From JAMWCX01 sp964352425 (GTDB taxonomy: Bacteria > Omnitrophota > Gorgyraeia > 2-01-FULL-45-10): DNA of 25,138 nt. A model generated the notes under the pieces. That model did not search any database. It was not told the DNA's origin and saw only the letters and a program-made list of their open reading frames with translations. Made by a program: the position numbers and the translations under genes. The stretch covers positions 1 to 25,138 of the forward strand of contig CAYGRZ010000025.1 of NCBI GenBank assembly GCA_964352425.1. Direction: 5' to 3'. Positions 16,252 to 24,235 of the stretch are shown piece by piece (the first letter of the stretch is position 1; every line of letters starts with the position of its first letter).

Positions 16252-17173
16252 ATCGCATGTCCACAAGCTTGTCTTTGGGGATTGCCTTCAAGCTCGCGAG
16301 GTCTCTCTTTATCGTTTTCTTCATGTTTTCGGCGGCCTCGTGGGGATCGCGGTGCGCGCCGCCGAGAGGTTCTTTTATTATACCATCGATTATTTTCATT
16401 TCCAATAAATCTTTGCCGGTGAGTTTCAGCGCCATGGCAGCGTCGGGCGATTTCGAGCGCTCCTTCCAGAGTATCGCCGCGCAGCCTTCCGGGGATATGA
16501 CCGAATAGTACGCGTTCTCGAGGACGTAGACGCGGTCGCCTACCCCGATGCCGAGCGCGCCGCCGGAGCCTCCCTCGCCTATCACGAAGCATATGATCGG
16601 GACCTTGAGACGCGCCATCTCCCGCAGGTTATAGGCGATGGCCTCCGCCTGGCCCCTCTCCTCGGCGCCGATGCCCGGATACGCGCCGGGCGTATCTATC
16701 AATGTCACGATCGGCAGGCCGAACTTCTCGGCCATGAACATCACCCTCATCGCCTTCCGGTAGCCCTCGGGGTTGGCGCAGCCGAAGTTCCTCTCGAGGT
16801 TTTCCTTCGTATCCCTGCCCTTCTGGTGGCCTATCACGGCTATCCGCTCGCCGTTCAGCTTCGCGAGCCCGCAAATGAGCGCCTTGTCGTCGGAGAAGTG
16901 GCGGTCGCCGTGTATCTCGACAAAATCGGTCATCATCATCTCGATATAATCGAGCGTGTAAGGCCTTTTCGGGTGGCGGGCTATCTGGACGCGCTGCCAC
17001 GGCGTGAGGTTATCGTAAATGTCCTTCTTTATCTGGGCGAGCTTTTCCTCGAGGCGCCTGACCTCACCCGATATATTGATATCCTTGTGGGAGGTGAAGG
17101 CCTTCAGGTCCTCGATCTTGCGTTCCAGGTCTATGATGGGCTTTTCGAACTCAAGCCCGGGCATGGCTGCCAT
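16211..17173 (-). CDS. accA: Acetyl-CoA carboxylase carboxyltransferase subunit alpha
   Basis: The 320-aa length and end-to-end pattern are typical of AccA: an N-terminal coiled region LERKIEDLKAF, TPWQRVQIARHPKRPYTLDYI, the crotonase-fold core with GRDTKENLERNFGCANPEGYRKA, IDTPGAYPGIGAEERGQ, GEGGSGGALGIGVGD and ISPEGCAAILWKD-like ISPEGCAAILWKE. It transfers the carboxyl group from biotin to acetyl-CoA, with AccD, in the first step of fatty acid synthesis. accD is not in the window. GGGAG lies 4 nt before the ATG at 17173, and the gene follows the L,D-transpeptidase after 12 nt. Its 3' end overlaps the kinase gene. Its place beside peptidoglycan and lipid-transport genes fits an envelope-building cluster. 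Confidence 0.97.
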   Translation of the reverse strand: MAAMPGLEFEKPIIDLERKIEDLKAFTSHKDINISGEVRRLEEKLAQIKKDIYDNLTPWQRVQIARHPKRPYTLDYIEMMMTDFVEIHGDRHFSDDKALICGLAKLNGERIAVIGHQKGRDTKENLERNFGCANPEGYRKAMRVMFMAEKFGLPIVTLIDTPGAYPGIGAEERGQAEAIAYNLREMARLKVPIICFVIGEGGSGGALGIGVGDRVYVLENAYYSVISPEGCAAILWKERSKSPDAAMALKLTGKDLLEMKIIDGIIKEPLGGAHRDPHEAAENMKKTIKRDLASLKAIPKDKLVDMRYDKIRAIGVFKEQ

Positions 17174-17185
17174 ATGACTCCCGCC

Positions 17186-18001
17186 TTAATCGACTATTAC
17201 AACCTCTGTGCCTTCGGGGACTATCGCGAACAGCTCTTCGACATCGGAGTTCTGCAGCCGCACGCACCCCTCGGTGACGCTCTTTCCTATCGAATCCGGG
17301 ACGATCGTGCCGTGTATGCCGTACGTCGGCTTCGATATGCCCATCCACCGCGAGCCGAGGACGTTCTTCGGGTCGCCGGCAGGTATCATCCTGCCGTTCG
17401 GGGGATACCACGGGGGGTCGACTATCTTGTTCGTTATCCTAAACGTTCCGACAGGGGTCGGAGAGGAAGCCTTGCCGGTGGCTGCACTGTAGGTCTTAAA
17501 GACGTTCCCATCGGCTTTCAGCGTCAGGATGTTCTGCGATTTATCGATGACGATGCTGAATTTGAGCTTCGTGACCGTGAGGGCTTTGCCGACCCTGATA
17601 TTCGCGCCGCGGAGATCGTTGGCCTTCGTGATCAGTTCGACCGTCGTGCCGTGCTTCTTCGCTATTTTGACGAGGTTGTCGCCCTTCTGGACCTGGTATA
17701 CCAGCGAATCCGGCGTGACGGCCGGAGAGCAGAGGATCTTCACGTTCAGGTCCTCGATGGCCGCCTGGACCTTCGGCACAGCCTCCGACGCAGGGAACTT
17801 CTCAATGACTTTCTGGTAATATTCTTTTGCCTTCGGGAGGTCCCCCCTGGCCGTGTAGACGGACGCGAGCTTCAGGTACGCGGCATCGGGAGAGCGGGCT
17901 CCCGCCGCGCCCGGCGCCCTTGCGATGATCCGGTGAGACAGAAAAGCGGCCATCACCACGATGACGGCCGCCGATACGGCTATCACTATCTTCTTACTCA
18001 C
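17186..18001 (-). CDS. L,D-transpeptidase (YkuD) with TPR-like and LysM segments
   Basis: The GTG start at 18001 is preceded by AGGAAGG; the protein has 271 aa. An N-terminal membrane anchor (~5-22) is followed by a TPR-like helical pair (~38-85; YLKLASVYTARGDLPKAKEYYQKVIEKFP). A LysM domain (~103-147; YQVQKGDNLVKIAKKHGTTV) comes next, then the YkuD catalytic domain (~148-271) with H230 in IHGTIV and the nucleophile motif VTEGCVRL (C246, R248). Such enzymes make 3-3 peptidoglycan cross-links or attach proteins to the wall; LysM supplies the glycan binding. It lies between the divergent-PAP2 gene (24 nt upstream) and accA (12 nt downstream). The first motif residue is T instead of the usual S, a tolerated change. 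Confidence 0.93.
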   Translation of the reverse strand: MSKKIVIAVSAAVIVVMAAFLSHRIIARAPGAAGARSPDAAYLKLASVYTARGDLPKAKEYYQKVIEKFPASEAVPKVQAAIEDLNVKILCSPAVTPDSLVYQVQKGDNLVKIAKKHGTTVELITKANDLRGANIRVGKALTVTKLKFSIVIDKSQNILTLKADGNVFKTYSAATGKASSPTPVGTFRITNKIVDPPWYPPNGRMIPAGDPKNVLGSRWMGISKPTYGIHGTIVPDSIGKSVTEGCVRLQNSDVEELFAIVPEGTEVVIVD

Positions 18002-18025
18002 GCCGCCCTTCCTTTCTTAAGGCCC

Positions 18026-18472
18026 TCATTTATACAGGAGAAGCGATACCACTATCCCGAGCGCCGCGCCCGCATATACCTCGACGGGCGTGTGGCCGAG
18101 AAATTCCTTCAGCTTTTGTTCGTCCAGCTTCTTTTTCCAGTAAATGTCTTCGAGCATCATATTGAGGAGCTTCGCCTGCTTGCCGCTCGAAAGCCTCACG
18201 GTATAGGCGTCGAACATCACGATCAGCGTGAAGGTGAGCGCGACCGCAAAGAGCGCGGAGTCGAACCCGTAGGAGACGCCGATGGAGGTGCTCAGCGCCG
18301 ACGCGCCGGCCACGTGCGAGCTCGGCATCCCGCCGGTCCCCATGAAGTACCTGAAGTTGAAACGCCTCTCCCTCATTATGCCGAGGATGACCTTCAGGCT
18401 CTGCGCGATGATCCAGGCAGCCGCGGATGTCCAGAAGATATAATTTTTTCCGAATTCGACGAATGGGTCCAT
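18026..18472 (-). CDS. Divergent PAP2 family (DUF212) membrane protein
   Basis: The 148-aa protein has several hydrophobic segments and the family's GGMPSSHVA motif (47-55) and GHTPVEVYAG motif (~125-134), which resemble the histidine motifs of PAP2 phosphatases. IVMFDAYTVRLSSGKQA lies between them. The acid-phosphatase-like active site is divergent and the substrate is unknown; a lipid phosphate is plausible but not shown. It is the first gene after the promoter at 18499-18527. The leader is about 20 nt and shows no Shine-Dalgarno before the ATG at 18472. Confidence 0.88.
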   Translation of the reverse strand: MDPFVEFGKNYIFWTSAAAWIIAQSLKVILGIMRERRFNFRYFMGTGGMPSSHVAGASALSTSIGVSYGFDSALFAVALTFTLIVMFDAYTVRLSSGKQAKLLNMMLEDIYWKKKLDEQKLKEFLGHTPVEVYAGAALGIVVSLLLYK

Positions 18473-18498
18473 AATTTAGTTGTGTATATCGGGATAAT

Positions 18499-18527
18499 AT
18501 TATAGTATATACGCGTCAGGTTTTCAA
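18499..18527 (-). promoter_or_regulatory. Sigma-70 promoter of the minus-strand envelope/signalling cluster
   Basis: TTGAAA (18527-18522), 17-nt spacer, TATAAT (18504-18499). Start expected near 18492. The plus-strand gene at 18565 diverges from the same 92-bp region; I could not place its promoter with confidence. Confidence 0.82.
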
Positions 18528-18564
18528 CGATAATTTAGTGGACAACCCATGGAGGGGGTAGAAG

Positions 18565-19110
18565 ATGGAAAAGTTTTTCCGCATCGCCGCAGTGGCTGCC
18601 ATTGCGGCTGCCGTGTGCATCAATCCGTACTGCGCGAAGGCAAACGAGCTCGAAGGGATGGCGCAATCGGGGAGAGCAATCAGGGTCTTCGTGACCGCTT
18701 TCTCGGACGAATCCGGCCAGGCCGGGATACGCCCGGAAGATTTCAGGAAGGAATTTGAAAAGGCGTTATTGAACAGGAAGTCGGTGATATTCCAGATCGC
18801 CGCGGCGCCCGCGGAAAGCGACGTCCAGATATCCGGCGTGATAAAAAGTTACCAGTACCTTGAGAAAGACCCGCTACGGCCTTCCCCGAGCACCGCGACC
18901 CTCATCCTCGATGCCGTGACGACCGAAAATTTTGTTGAGATGTTCGCGGAATTCACCGTGGTCGATACAAAAACCGGCGCTGTTCTCTGGAAAGACACGG
19001 TCTCGACCTTCATAAAGAGGATGATGACGCCCGCCGAAAGCATCCCGCTGATATACGAAAAGCTGTCGCGCGTCTTTTTATGGAAGTCGTTCGGGAAGGG
19101 AAAGAATTAA
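18565..19110 (+). CDS. Hypothetical exported protein
   Basis: GGAGGGGG lies about 6 nt before the ATG at 18565. The 181-aa product starts with a signal peptide (MEKFFRIAAVAAIAAAVCIN, cleavage near AKA-NE). The mature part has IRVFVTAFSDESGQAGIRPEDF, a segment ending SDVQISGVIKSYQYLEKD, and AEFTVVDTKTGAVLWKDTVS. The last pattern recalls periplasmic or outer-membrane-associated proteins that sum up a secreted assembly (LptE-, CsgG- or DUF4136-like), but I cannot assign a family. No lipobox cysteine is evident: the cysteines in the signal region (C18, C23) lack an L-x-x-C context. It is the only sizeable plus-strand gene, convergent with folE and overlapping its stop codon. Confidence 0.8.
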   Translation: MEKFFRIAAVAAIAAAVCINPYCAKANELEGMAQSGRAIRVFVTAFSDESGQAGIRPEDFRKEFEKALLNRKSVIFQIAAAPAESDVQISGVIKSYQYLEKDPLRPSPSTATLILDAVTTENFVEMFAEFTVVDTKTGAVLWKDTVSTFIKRMMTPAESIPLIYEKLSRVFLWKSFGKGKN

Positions 19111-19664
19111 TTCCTGATCAGCGCGAGCGCTTCGGCGCGCGTCTTCTCGTTCTTCCTGAAGACGCCGCGCACCGCGCTCGTCACGGTAAGGACCCCCGGC
19201 TTCTTCACGCCCCGCATGCTCATGCAGAGGTGTTCGGCCTCGATCACGACGAGGACGCCTTTGGGCTTCAGCTTCCTCATGATCAGTTCCGCGATATCGG
19301 TGGTCAGGCGCTCCTGGACCTGGAGCCGCCTGGACAGCGTATCGACGACCCTCGCGATCTTCGACAGGCCCGTGACGCGGTTACCGCTCGGCAGGTAGGC
19401 GACATGCGCCCTGCCGAAGAACGGCAGCAGGTGGTGTTCGCAGACCGAATAGAGCGGGATGCCCTTCAGGAGGACGATCTCGTCATGCTCTTTTTCGAAT
19501 ACGACCTCGAGCTCCTTATCGGGGTTGACCCCGGTGCCGCTTAAGATCTCTTCGTACATATCCGCGACGCGCCGCGGGGTATCTTTAATATCGGCCCTCC
19601 TGATATCTTCGCCGACCGCGATCAGTATCTCTCGTACCGCCTTCTCGATGCGTTTTTTGTCCAT
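19107..19664 (-). CDS. folE: GTP cyclohydrolase I
   Basis: The 185-aa protein shows the FolE signature: zinc ligands in SVCEHHLLPF (C75, H78) and HLCMSMRGV (C147), with GLSKIARVVDTLSRRLQVQERLT and TVTSAVRGVF. It converts GTP to 7,8-dihydroneopterin triphosphate, the first step of folate synthesis. The start at 19664 is chosen for the GGAG 6 nt upstream. An ATG at 19676 and longer extensions would translate the low-complexity repeat upstream. folC lies nearby on the same strand with mnmE in between. The TAA overlaps the stop codon of the convergent plus-strand gene. Confidence 0.97.
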   Translation of the reverse strand: MDKKRIEKAVREILIAVGEDIRRADIKDTPRRVADMYEEILSGTGVNPDKELEVVFEKEHDEIVLLKGIPLYSVCEHHLLPFFGRAHVAYLPSGNRVTGLSKIARVVDTLSRRLQVQERLTTDIAELIMRKLKPKGVLVVIEAEHLCMSMRGVKKPGVLTVTSAVRGVFRKNEKTRAEALALIRN

Positions 19665-19689
19665 AGTTGTCTCCATGTTAACATAATTT

Positions 19690-19807
19690 AAAAAACAGAG
19701 AACAAAGTACAGAGTACAAACAAAGTCTAAAGTCAAAAAACAAATTAAAAATCAGACTTTGTTCTTTTGACTTTGTCTGTATTCTGTTCTTTGTACTTTG
19801 TTCTTTA
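19690..19807. repeat. Low-complexity imperfect inverted repeat between mnmE and folE
   Basis: About 120 bp built from variants of acaaagt/actttgt. The left arm contains agaacaaagtacagagtac and the right arm contains gttctttgtactttgttct, its near reverse complement, with further acaaagtc/gactttgt pairs inside. It would form a long imperfect AT-rich stem. It has no coding character and starts next to the mnmE stop. Confidence 0.75.
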
Positions 19808-21241
19808 TCACTTCCCCACACAGAACTTCTCGAATATCCTGTCGAGTAAGTCTTCCGACACTGACGTGCCGATGACCAGCCCCACGTTGAATATCGCCTC
19901 TTTCAGATCGACGGCGACCAGCTCCGGCGGCGCCTTCTCTTCAAGCGCCTTCTTCACAGATACCATATTAGCGAGAGCTTTGTCAAGGGACTCCTTGTGG
20001 CGCGCGTTGCTCACGATGGCTGCCTCACCCTGCGTAAAGGCGCCCGACCAGACCAGCCGCGATATCGCCTTCTCCAGGAGCTCGATATTCTTCTTCTTCG
20101 CGACCGAGACCTCGACGACCTCGGCGCCTTTGAAGAGCTTCTTCAATTCCGGGGACCCGAGCGTGCCGGCGAGATCGCATTTATTCACCGCCACGACCTT
20201 TGCCGTGTCCCCGAGCAGGCCTATGATCGCCCTGTCGGCCTCATCTATCCCGGTGGAATGGTCGAGGACGAGGATGGCGATATCGGCCATCCCGAGATAC
20301 TTCTTTGACCGGGCTATGCCCTCTTTCTCCAGAAGATCTTTTGTTCCTATGATGCCGGCCGTGTCGACAAGCCGTATCGGGATACCGTGCAGGTTGATCA
20401 TCTCTTCGACGGCGTCCCTGGTCGTCCCCGGTATCGGAGAGACGATGACGCGGTCCCGTTTCAGGAGCTCGTTCATCAGGCTCGACTTGCCGACGTTCGG
20501 CTTGCCGCAAATAATCGCGAGCACGCCTTCCCTGAGCACCGCGCCCTCGTCATAGGTGGCGATCAGGGCCTTCAGCGCGGCGATGACCATCTCCGAGCGC
20601 GCTGCCAGGGTCCGGGTACCGGCCGTCTCAAGGGCCTCATCAACGAAATCTATCGACGCCTCGATCTCGGAGGCGATGTCGATGATATCCTCGCGGATAC
20701 CGCTCACCGTCCTCGAGAGCTCGCCGTCGAGCTGCTGCATCGCTACTTTCAGCGAGCCTTCGGTCTTGGCCCGTATCACGTCGAGCACGGCCTCTGCCTG
20801 GGCCAGATCGATGCGGCCGTTCAGGAACGCCCGCTTCGTGAACTCGCCCGGTTCGGCGAGCCGCGCGCCGTGTTTCATTGCGAGCTCGAGGACGCGCTTG
20901 ACGGCCTGGAGACCGCCATGGCAGTTGATCTCGACGATGTCCTCTTTCGTATAACTCCGCGGCGCGCGCATAACGGTCAGCAACACCTCGTCGACTATAG
21001 CGCTGTCTGTCGCTTTAGGTTTTAGGTTTTTGGCCTTAGGCTTTTGGGCTGCGAAGCCGGCCACGATATGACCATAATGAACTGTGTAACTGCTATAACC
21101 GGAAGGCTTCCCGCCGTCCGCCGCGAAGAATATCCCATCCGCGATCGCGAGGCTCTCCGGCCCGCTCAGGCGGACTATCCCGATCCCGCCTTCGCCGATC
21201 GGCGTGGAGACAGCTACTATCGTATCATCTTGAATGTTCAT
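19808..21241 (-). CDS. mnmE: tRNA modification GTPase MnmE
   Basis: The 477-aa protein contains the N-terminal TrmE domain (TIVAVSTPIGEGGIGIVRLSG), a helical domain, and the embedded G domain with G1 GKPNVGKSS, G2 TTRD, G3 DTAG and G4 NKCD. The C-terminus FCVGK carries the catalytic cysteine of the C(I/V/L)GK motif. With MnmG it builds the cmnm5 group on U34 of tRNAs. It is about 20 residues longer than usual because of an insertion at residues ~61-79 (QKPKAKNLKPKAT) that is encoded by a simple DNA repeat. AAGGAC lies before the ATG at 21241; folC ends 15 nt upstream. Confidence 0.97.
   Translation of the reverse strand: MNIQDDTIVAVSTPIGEGGIGIVRLSGPESLAIADGIFFAADGGKPSGYSSYTVHYGHIVAGFAAQKPKAKNLKPKATDSAIVDEVLLTVMRAPRSYTKEDIVEINCHGGLQAVKRVLELAMKHGARLAEPGEFTKRAFLNGRIDLAQAEAVLDVIRAKTEGSLKVAMQQLDGELSRTVSGIREDIIDIASEIEASIDFVDEALETAGTRTLAARSEMVIAALKALIATYDEGAVLREGVLAIICGKPNVGKSSLMNELLKRDRVIVSPIPGTTRDAVEEMINLHGIPIRLVDTAGIIGTKDLLEKEGIARSKKYLGMADIAILVLDHSTGIDEADRAIIGLLGDTAKVVAVNKCDLAGTLGSPELKKLFKGAEVVEVSVAKKKNIELLEKAISRLVWSGAFTQGEAAIVSNARHKESLDKALANMVSVKKALEEKAPPELVAVDLKEAIFNVGLVIGTSVSEDLLDRIFEKFCVGK
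21015..21054. repeat. Simple-sequence tract inserted in the mnmE coding region
   Basis: tttaggttttaggtttttgg is followed by ccttaggcttttgggc, a short-period (t)ttagg-like tract. It encodes the lysine-rich AAQKPKAKNLKPKA segment between HYGHIVAG and DEVLL, which are adjacent in ordinary MnmE. The frame is kept. Confidence 0.75.
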
Positions 21242-21250
21242 TTTTCGTCC

Positions 21251-21278
21251 TTCACCCTACACCCTAGGCCCTACACCC
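21251..21278. repeat. GTAGGG-type tract at the folC-mnmE junction
   Basis: On the minus strand GGGTGTAGGG is followed by CCTAGGGTGTAGGG. The tract provides the last few folC codons (GVGPRV) and its TAG stop and ends just before the mnmE ribosome binding site. Confidence 0.65.
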
Positions 21279-22594
21279 GCCTGCGATTTCTCTTCAAGCA
21301 ATATATCCCGCGCCTCGCCGACAACGAAGAGCGAGCCGGCCACCAGCACGAGGTCGTCCGGGCCCGCCGCGGCCCTGGCGGAGGCCATCGCGTCTTCAAC
21401 GCCCGCAGTCACCGACACCCCGGCGCGGGAGGGCCCGACCATCTCTCTCAGAGCCGACGGTTCGAGGGCCCGCTCGGTGATCTTCGCTCTTGTCAGGACC
21501 ACATCGTCAGCTATCGGCAATAGCTCATCGAGGATGCCGCGCACGTCCTTATCTTTTGAGACGCCCAGGACGAGGATGAGCTTTTTATAGGAAAATAATT
21601 TTCTGACTGCGCCGGCCAGCGCCTGAGCGCTCGCCCTGTTCTGGGCGCCGTCGAGGACGATGAGCGGCCTTCTTCGCATGACCTCGAGCCTGCCCGGCCA
21701 GGCCGCCAGAGCCACGCCTCTCCTGATGGCATCGGCGCTGATCGTGACCCCGTGAAGGCCGAGAGCCTCCGCCGCTCCTATCGCCACGGTAGCGTTCAGA
21801 GCCTGGTGTGTTCCCAAAAGATTCGTTTCCAACCGGCCATAATCCTCGAACGCGCCGTCGACACTGAAGACCTCGCGCGTATCCGTCCCTTCAAGCTCCC
21901 TGTACGTGATGTCGCTACCGACCAGGATGAGCCGGCTCTTCTTTGCCTCGCAGATGCGCTCAATCACATCGAGCGCCTCCTTATCCTGGGGCGCGCTTAC
22001 GCAGATGCCGCCCTGCTTTATTATGCCCGCCTTCTCGCCGGCGATCTCGGCCAGTGTCGAGCCCAGGATCTGCGTGTGCTCATAGCTGATGGGCGTTATC
22101 ACCGAGACGAGCGGCTCTATAATGTTCGTGGCGTCCAGCCTGCCGCCGAGGCCGACCTCGTAGACCGCAAAATCGGCCTTCATCTGGCTGAAATAGAGGT
22201 ACGCGATCGCCGTGCAGGCCTCGAAGAACGTTGGCGCGTCATCACAATTTGCACAAGCGGCTCTGACCTTGTCAGCCAGACGGGAAAGGTCCGCTTCGGT
22301 TATCAAAGCATCGCCGATCCGTATCCGCTCAAGGAATGACGACAGGTGCGGTGAGGTGTAGAGGCCGGTCTTGAATCCGGCCACCGTAAGGATGGAATGG
22401 ATAATAGAGCAGGTCGAGCCCTTCCCTTTCGTGCCCGCGACGTGGATGGCGTTGATAGTATCCTGCGGATCGCCGAGAAGCGAGCAGAGCTTCCTCATCC
22501 TGTCGAGCTTGAAGGAGGCCTTGTAGCCGTAGCCGTCCCTCTTCTCGTAATTGATCAGGCAGTTGAGATACTTGAGGGCTTCTGGGTACGTCAT
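21257..22594 (-). CDS. folC: Bifunctional folylpolyglutamate synthase/dihydrofolate synthase
   Basis: The 445-aa protein has the FolC/Mur-ligase architecture: FKLDRMRKLCSLLGDPQ, the P-loop HVAGTKGKGST, TSPHLSSFLERIRI, YEVGLGGRLDATN, ISYEHTQILG and C-terminal DGAQN and LVAGSLFVVGEAR. It adds glutamate to dihydropteroate and folates. The ATG at 22594 touches the N gap, so its ribosome binding site is not visible. MTYPEALKYL is the usual beginning of FolC, which supports this start. The C-terminal tail GVGPRV comes from a GTAGGG repeat. A folC next to folE in one strand run suggests a shared folate role. Confidence 0.95.
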   Translation of the reverse strand: MTYPEALKYLNCLINYEKRDGYGYKASFKLDRMRKLCSLLGDPQDTINAIHVAGTKGKGSTCSIIHSILTVAGFKTGLYTSPHLSSFLERIRIGDALITEADLSRLADKVRAACANCDDAPTFFEACTAIAYLYFSQMKADFAVYEVGLGGRLDATNIIEPLVSVITPISYEHTQILGSTLAEIAGEKAGIIKQGGICVSAPQDKEALDVIERICEAKKSRLILVGSDITYRELEGTDTREVFSVDGAFEDYGRLETNLLGTHQALNATVAIGAAEALGLHGVTISADAIRRGVALAAWPGRLEVMRRRPLIVLDGAQNRASAQALAGAVRKLFSYKKLILVLGVSKDKDVRGILDELLPIADDVVLTRAKITERALEPSALREMVGPSRAGVSVTAGVEDAMASARAAAGPDDLVLVAGSLFVVGEARDILLEEKSQAGVGPRV

Positions 22595-22694
22595 NNNNNN
22601 NNNNNNNNNNNNNNNNNNNNNNNNNNNNNNNNNNNNNNNNNNNNNNNNNNNNNNNNNNNNNNNNNNNNNNNNNNNNNNNNNNNNNNNNNNNNNN
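22595..22694. other. Assembly gap of 100 N between purH and folC
   Basis: Placeholder of exactly 100 N. It hides the last ~7 codons and stop of purH and the folC ribosome binding site. The flanks share no sequence. Confidence 0.95.
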
Positions 22695-24235
22695 CCGGTG
22701 AAGACCATCGCGATACCGAGCTCGTCGGCCTTCTTGATGACCTCCGCGTCCCTGATCGACCCGCCGGGCTGGATGATCGCCTTGACGCCGGCCGCGGCCG
22801 CCTGCTCGATAGAGTCGGCTTTCGGGAAGAACGCGTCGCTGGCGAGCGTCGATCCCTTCGCGCGGTCGCCGGCCTTGTCGGCGGCGATCTTCACGGAAAC
22901 GACCCTCGACATCTGGCCTGCTCCGACACCGACGGTCCTGGTGCCCTGGCAGAGGACGATGGCGTTCGACTTCACATGTTTGGCGACGACCCAGCCGAAG
23001 AGGAGCGACTCTATCTCCTCTTTCGTGGGCTTCGTCTTAGTCACCACTTTAAGATCGGCCTCCGTGACGTGCTTTAAGTCCCTGTCCTGGGCGAGCATTC
23101 CGCCGACAACTTTTTTGAGGTCGACATCCGCTTTTGAGGCCTTCGCGCCGAAGTTCTTCACGTCAAGAAGCCTCAGGTTCTTCTTGGCCTTCAGCGCCTC
23201 GAGCGCCTTCGGCTCATACGACGGCGCGATGATGCACTCGACAAAATCCGCCTCCGCGAGGATCGTGGTGGCGGTCTCGAGATCGACCGGCCTGTTGAAC
23301 CCGACGATGCCGCCGAACGCGCTCAGGCGGTCGCAGTCGAGCGCGTCGACGTAGGCCCGCTTCAGGGTCGCGGCCGTCGCCGTGCCGCAGGGGTTGGTGT
23401 GCTTTATGATCGTGGCGGCAGGCTCTTCATATTCTTTGACTATCTCGAGCGCCGCGTTCAGGTCGATGATATTGTTGAACGAAAGCTCTTTGCCGTGCAG
23501 CTGCGTCGCGCTGGAGATGCTCGGCTCGTCTGCAAATTCGTCCTTATAAAATGCCGCGCCCTGGTGCGGGTTCTCGCCGTATCGCAGATCCTGGATCTTC
23601 CTGTGCCTGAGGTGCAGGTACGCGGGAAATTTTTCGGTCTGACCTGCGGCGTTGGCTTTAAGATAATTATAGATCGCCGCGTCATACGCCGATGTCCTCT
23701 CGAACACCTTTACGCCGAGCTCCGTAAGAAGGCTTTCCGAGACGAGCCCCGCATTTTTTTCCATATCCGCGATCACGCGCGTATAGTCTGACGGGTCGCA
23801 GATCACGCAGACGGAATGGCGGTTCTTCGCCGCGCTCCTGAGCATCGACGGCCCGCCGATGTCGATATTCTCGATCGCCTCTTCGAGCTTCACGCCGGGC
23901 TTCGCCACAGTCTTTTCGAACGGATAGAGGTTGACGACTACCATGTCGATGAGGCCGATATCAAATTTCTTTACGGTCTCCATGTGCTCCTTATTCCCGC
24001 GAAGCGCCAGGAGGCCGCCGTGTATCTTGGGATGGAGGGTCTTCACCCTGCCGTCCAGCATCTCGGGAAATCCGGTGTAGCTCGAAACGTCCCTCACCGG
24101 CACACCGAGCGCGGCGATCGCCTTCGCGGTGCCGCCGGTCGACAGGATCTCGACGCCGAATTTATTCAGCGCCTTCACCAGGCCTTCTAAGCCCGCCTTA
24201 TCCGAGACGCTTATCAGCGCTCTTTTTACCTTCAT
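22695..24235 (-). CDS. purH: Bifunctional AICAR formyltransferase/IMP cyclohydrolase, 3' end in gap
   Basis: About 513 residues are visible. The N-terminal IMP cyclohydrolase (MGS-like) domain shows ISVSDKAGLEGLVKAL, EILSTGGTAKAI, GRVKTLHPKIHGGLL and NIDIGGPSMLRSAAKN. The formyltransferase domain shows RYGENPHQGAAFY, IIKHTNPCGTA, SDAFFPKADSIEQAA and IQPGGSIRD. It catalyses the last two steps of IMP synthesis. The sequence stops at AMVFTG, which normally is followed only by a short RHFxH-type end, so only about 20 nt are missing. The ATG at 24235 overlaps the gpmA stop by 4 bp (ATGA). Confidence 0.97.

Noticed and set aside
16826..18505. 559-codon plus-strand ORF spanning accA, the L,D-transpeptidase and the PAP2-like gene
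   Set aside because: It is antisense to three well-supported genes; it stays open because of GC-rich third positions on the other strand and has no domain signal.
19665..19736. Longer FolE start (up to 24 extra residues)
   Set aside because: The extension is a translation of the intergenic repeat; the start at 19664 has GGAG at proper spacing and matches the usual FolE length.
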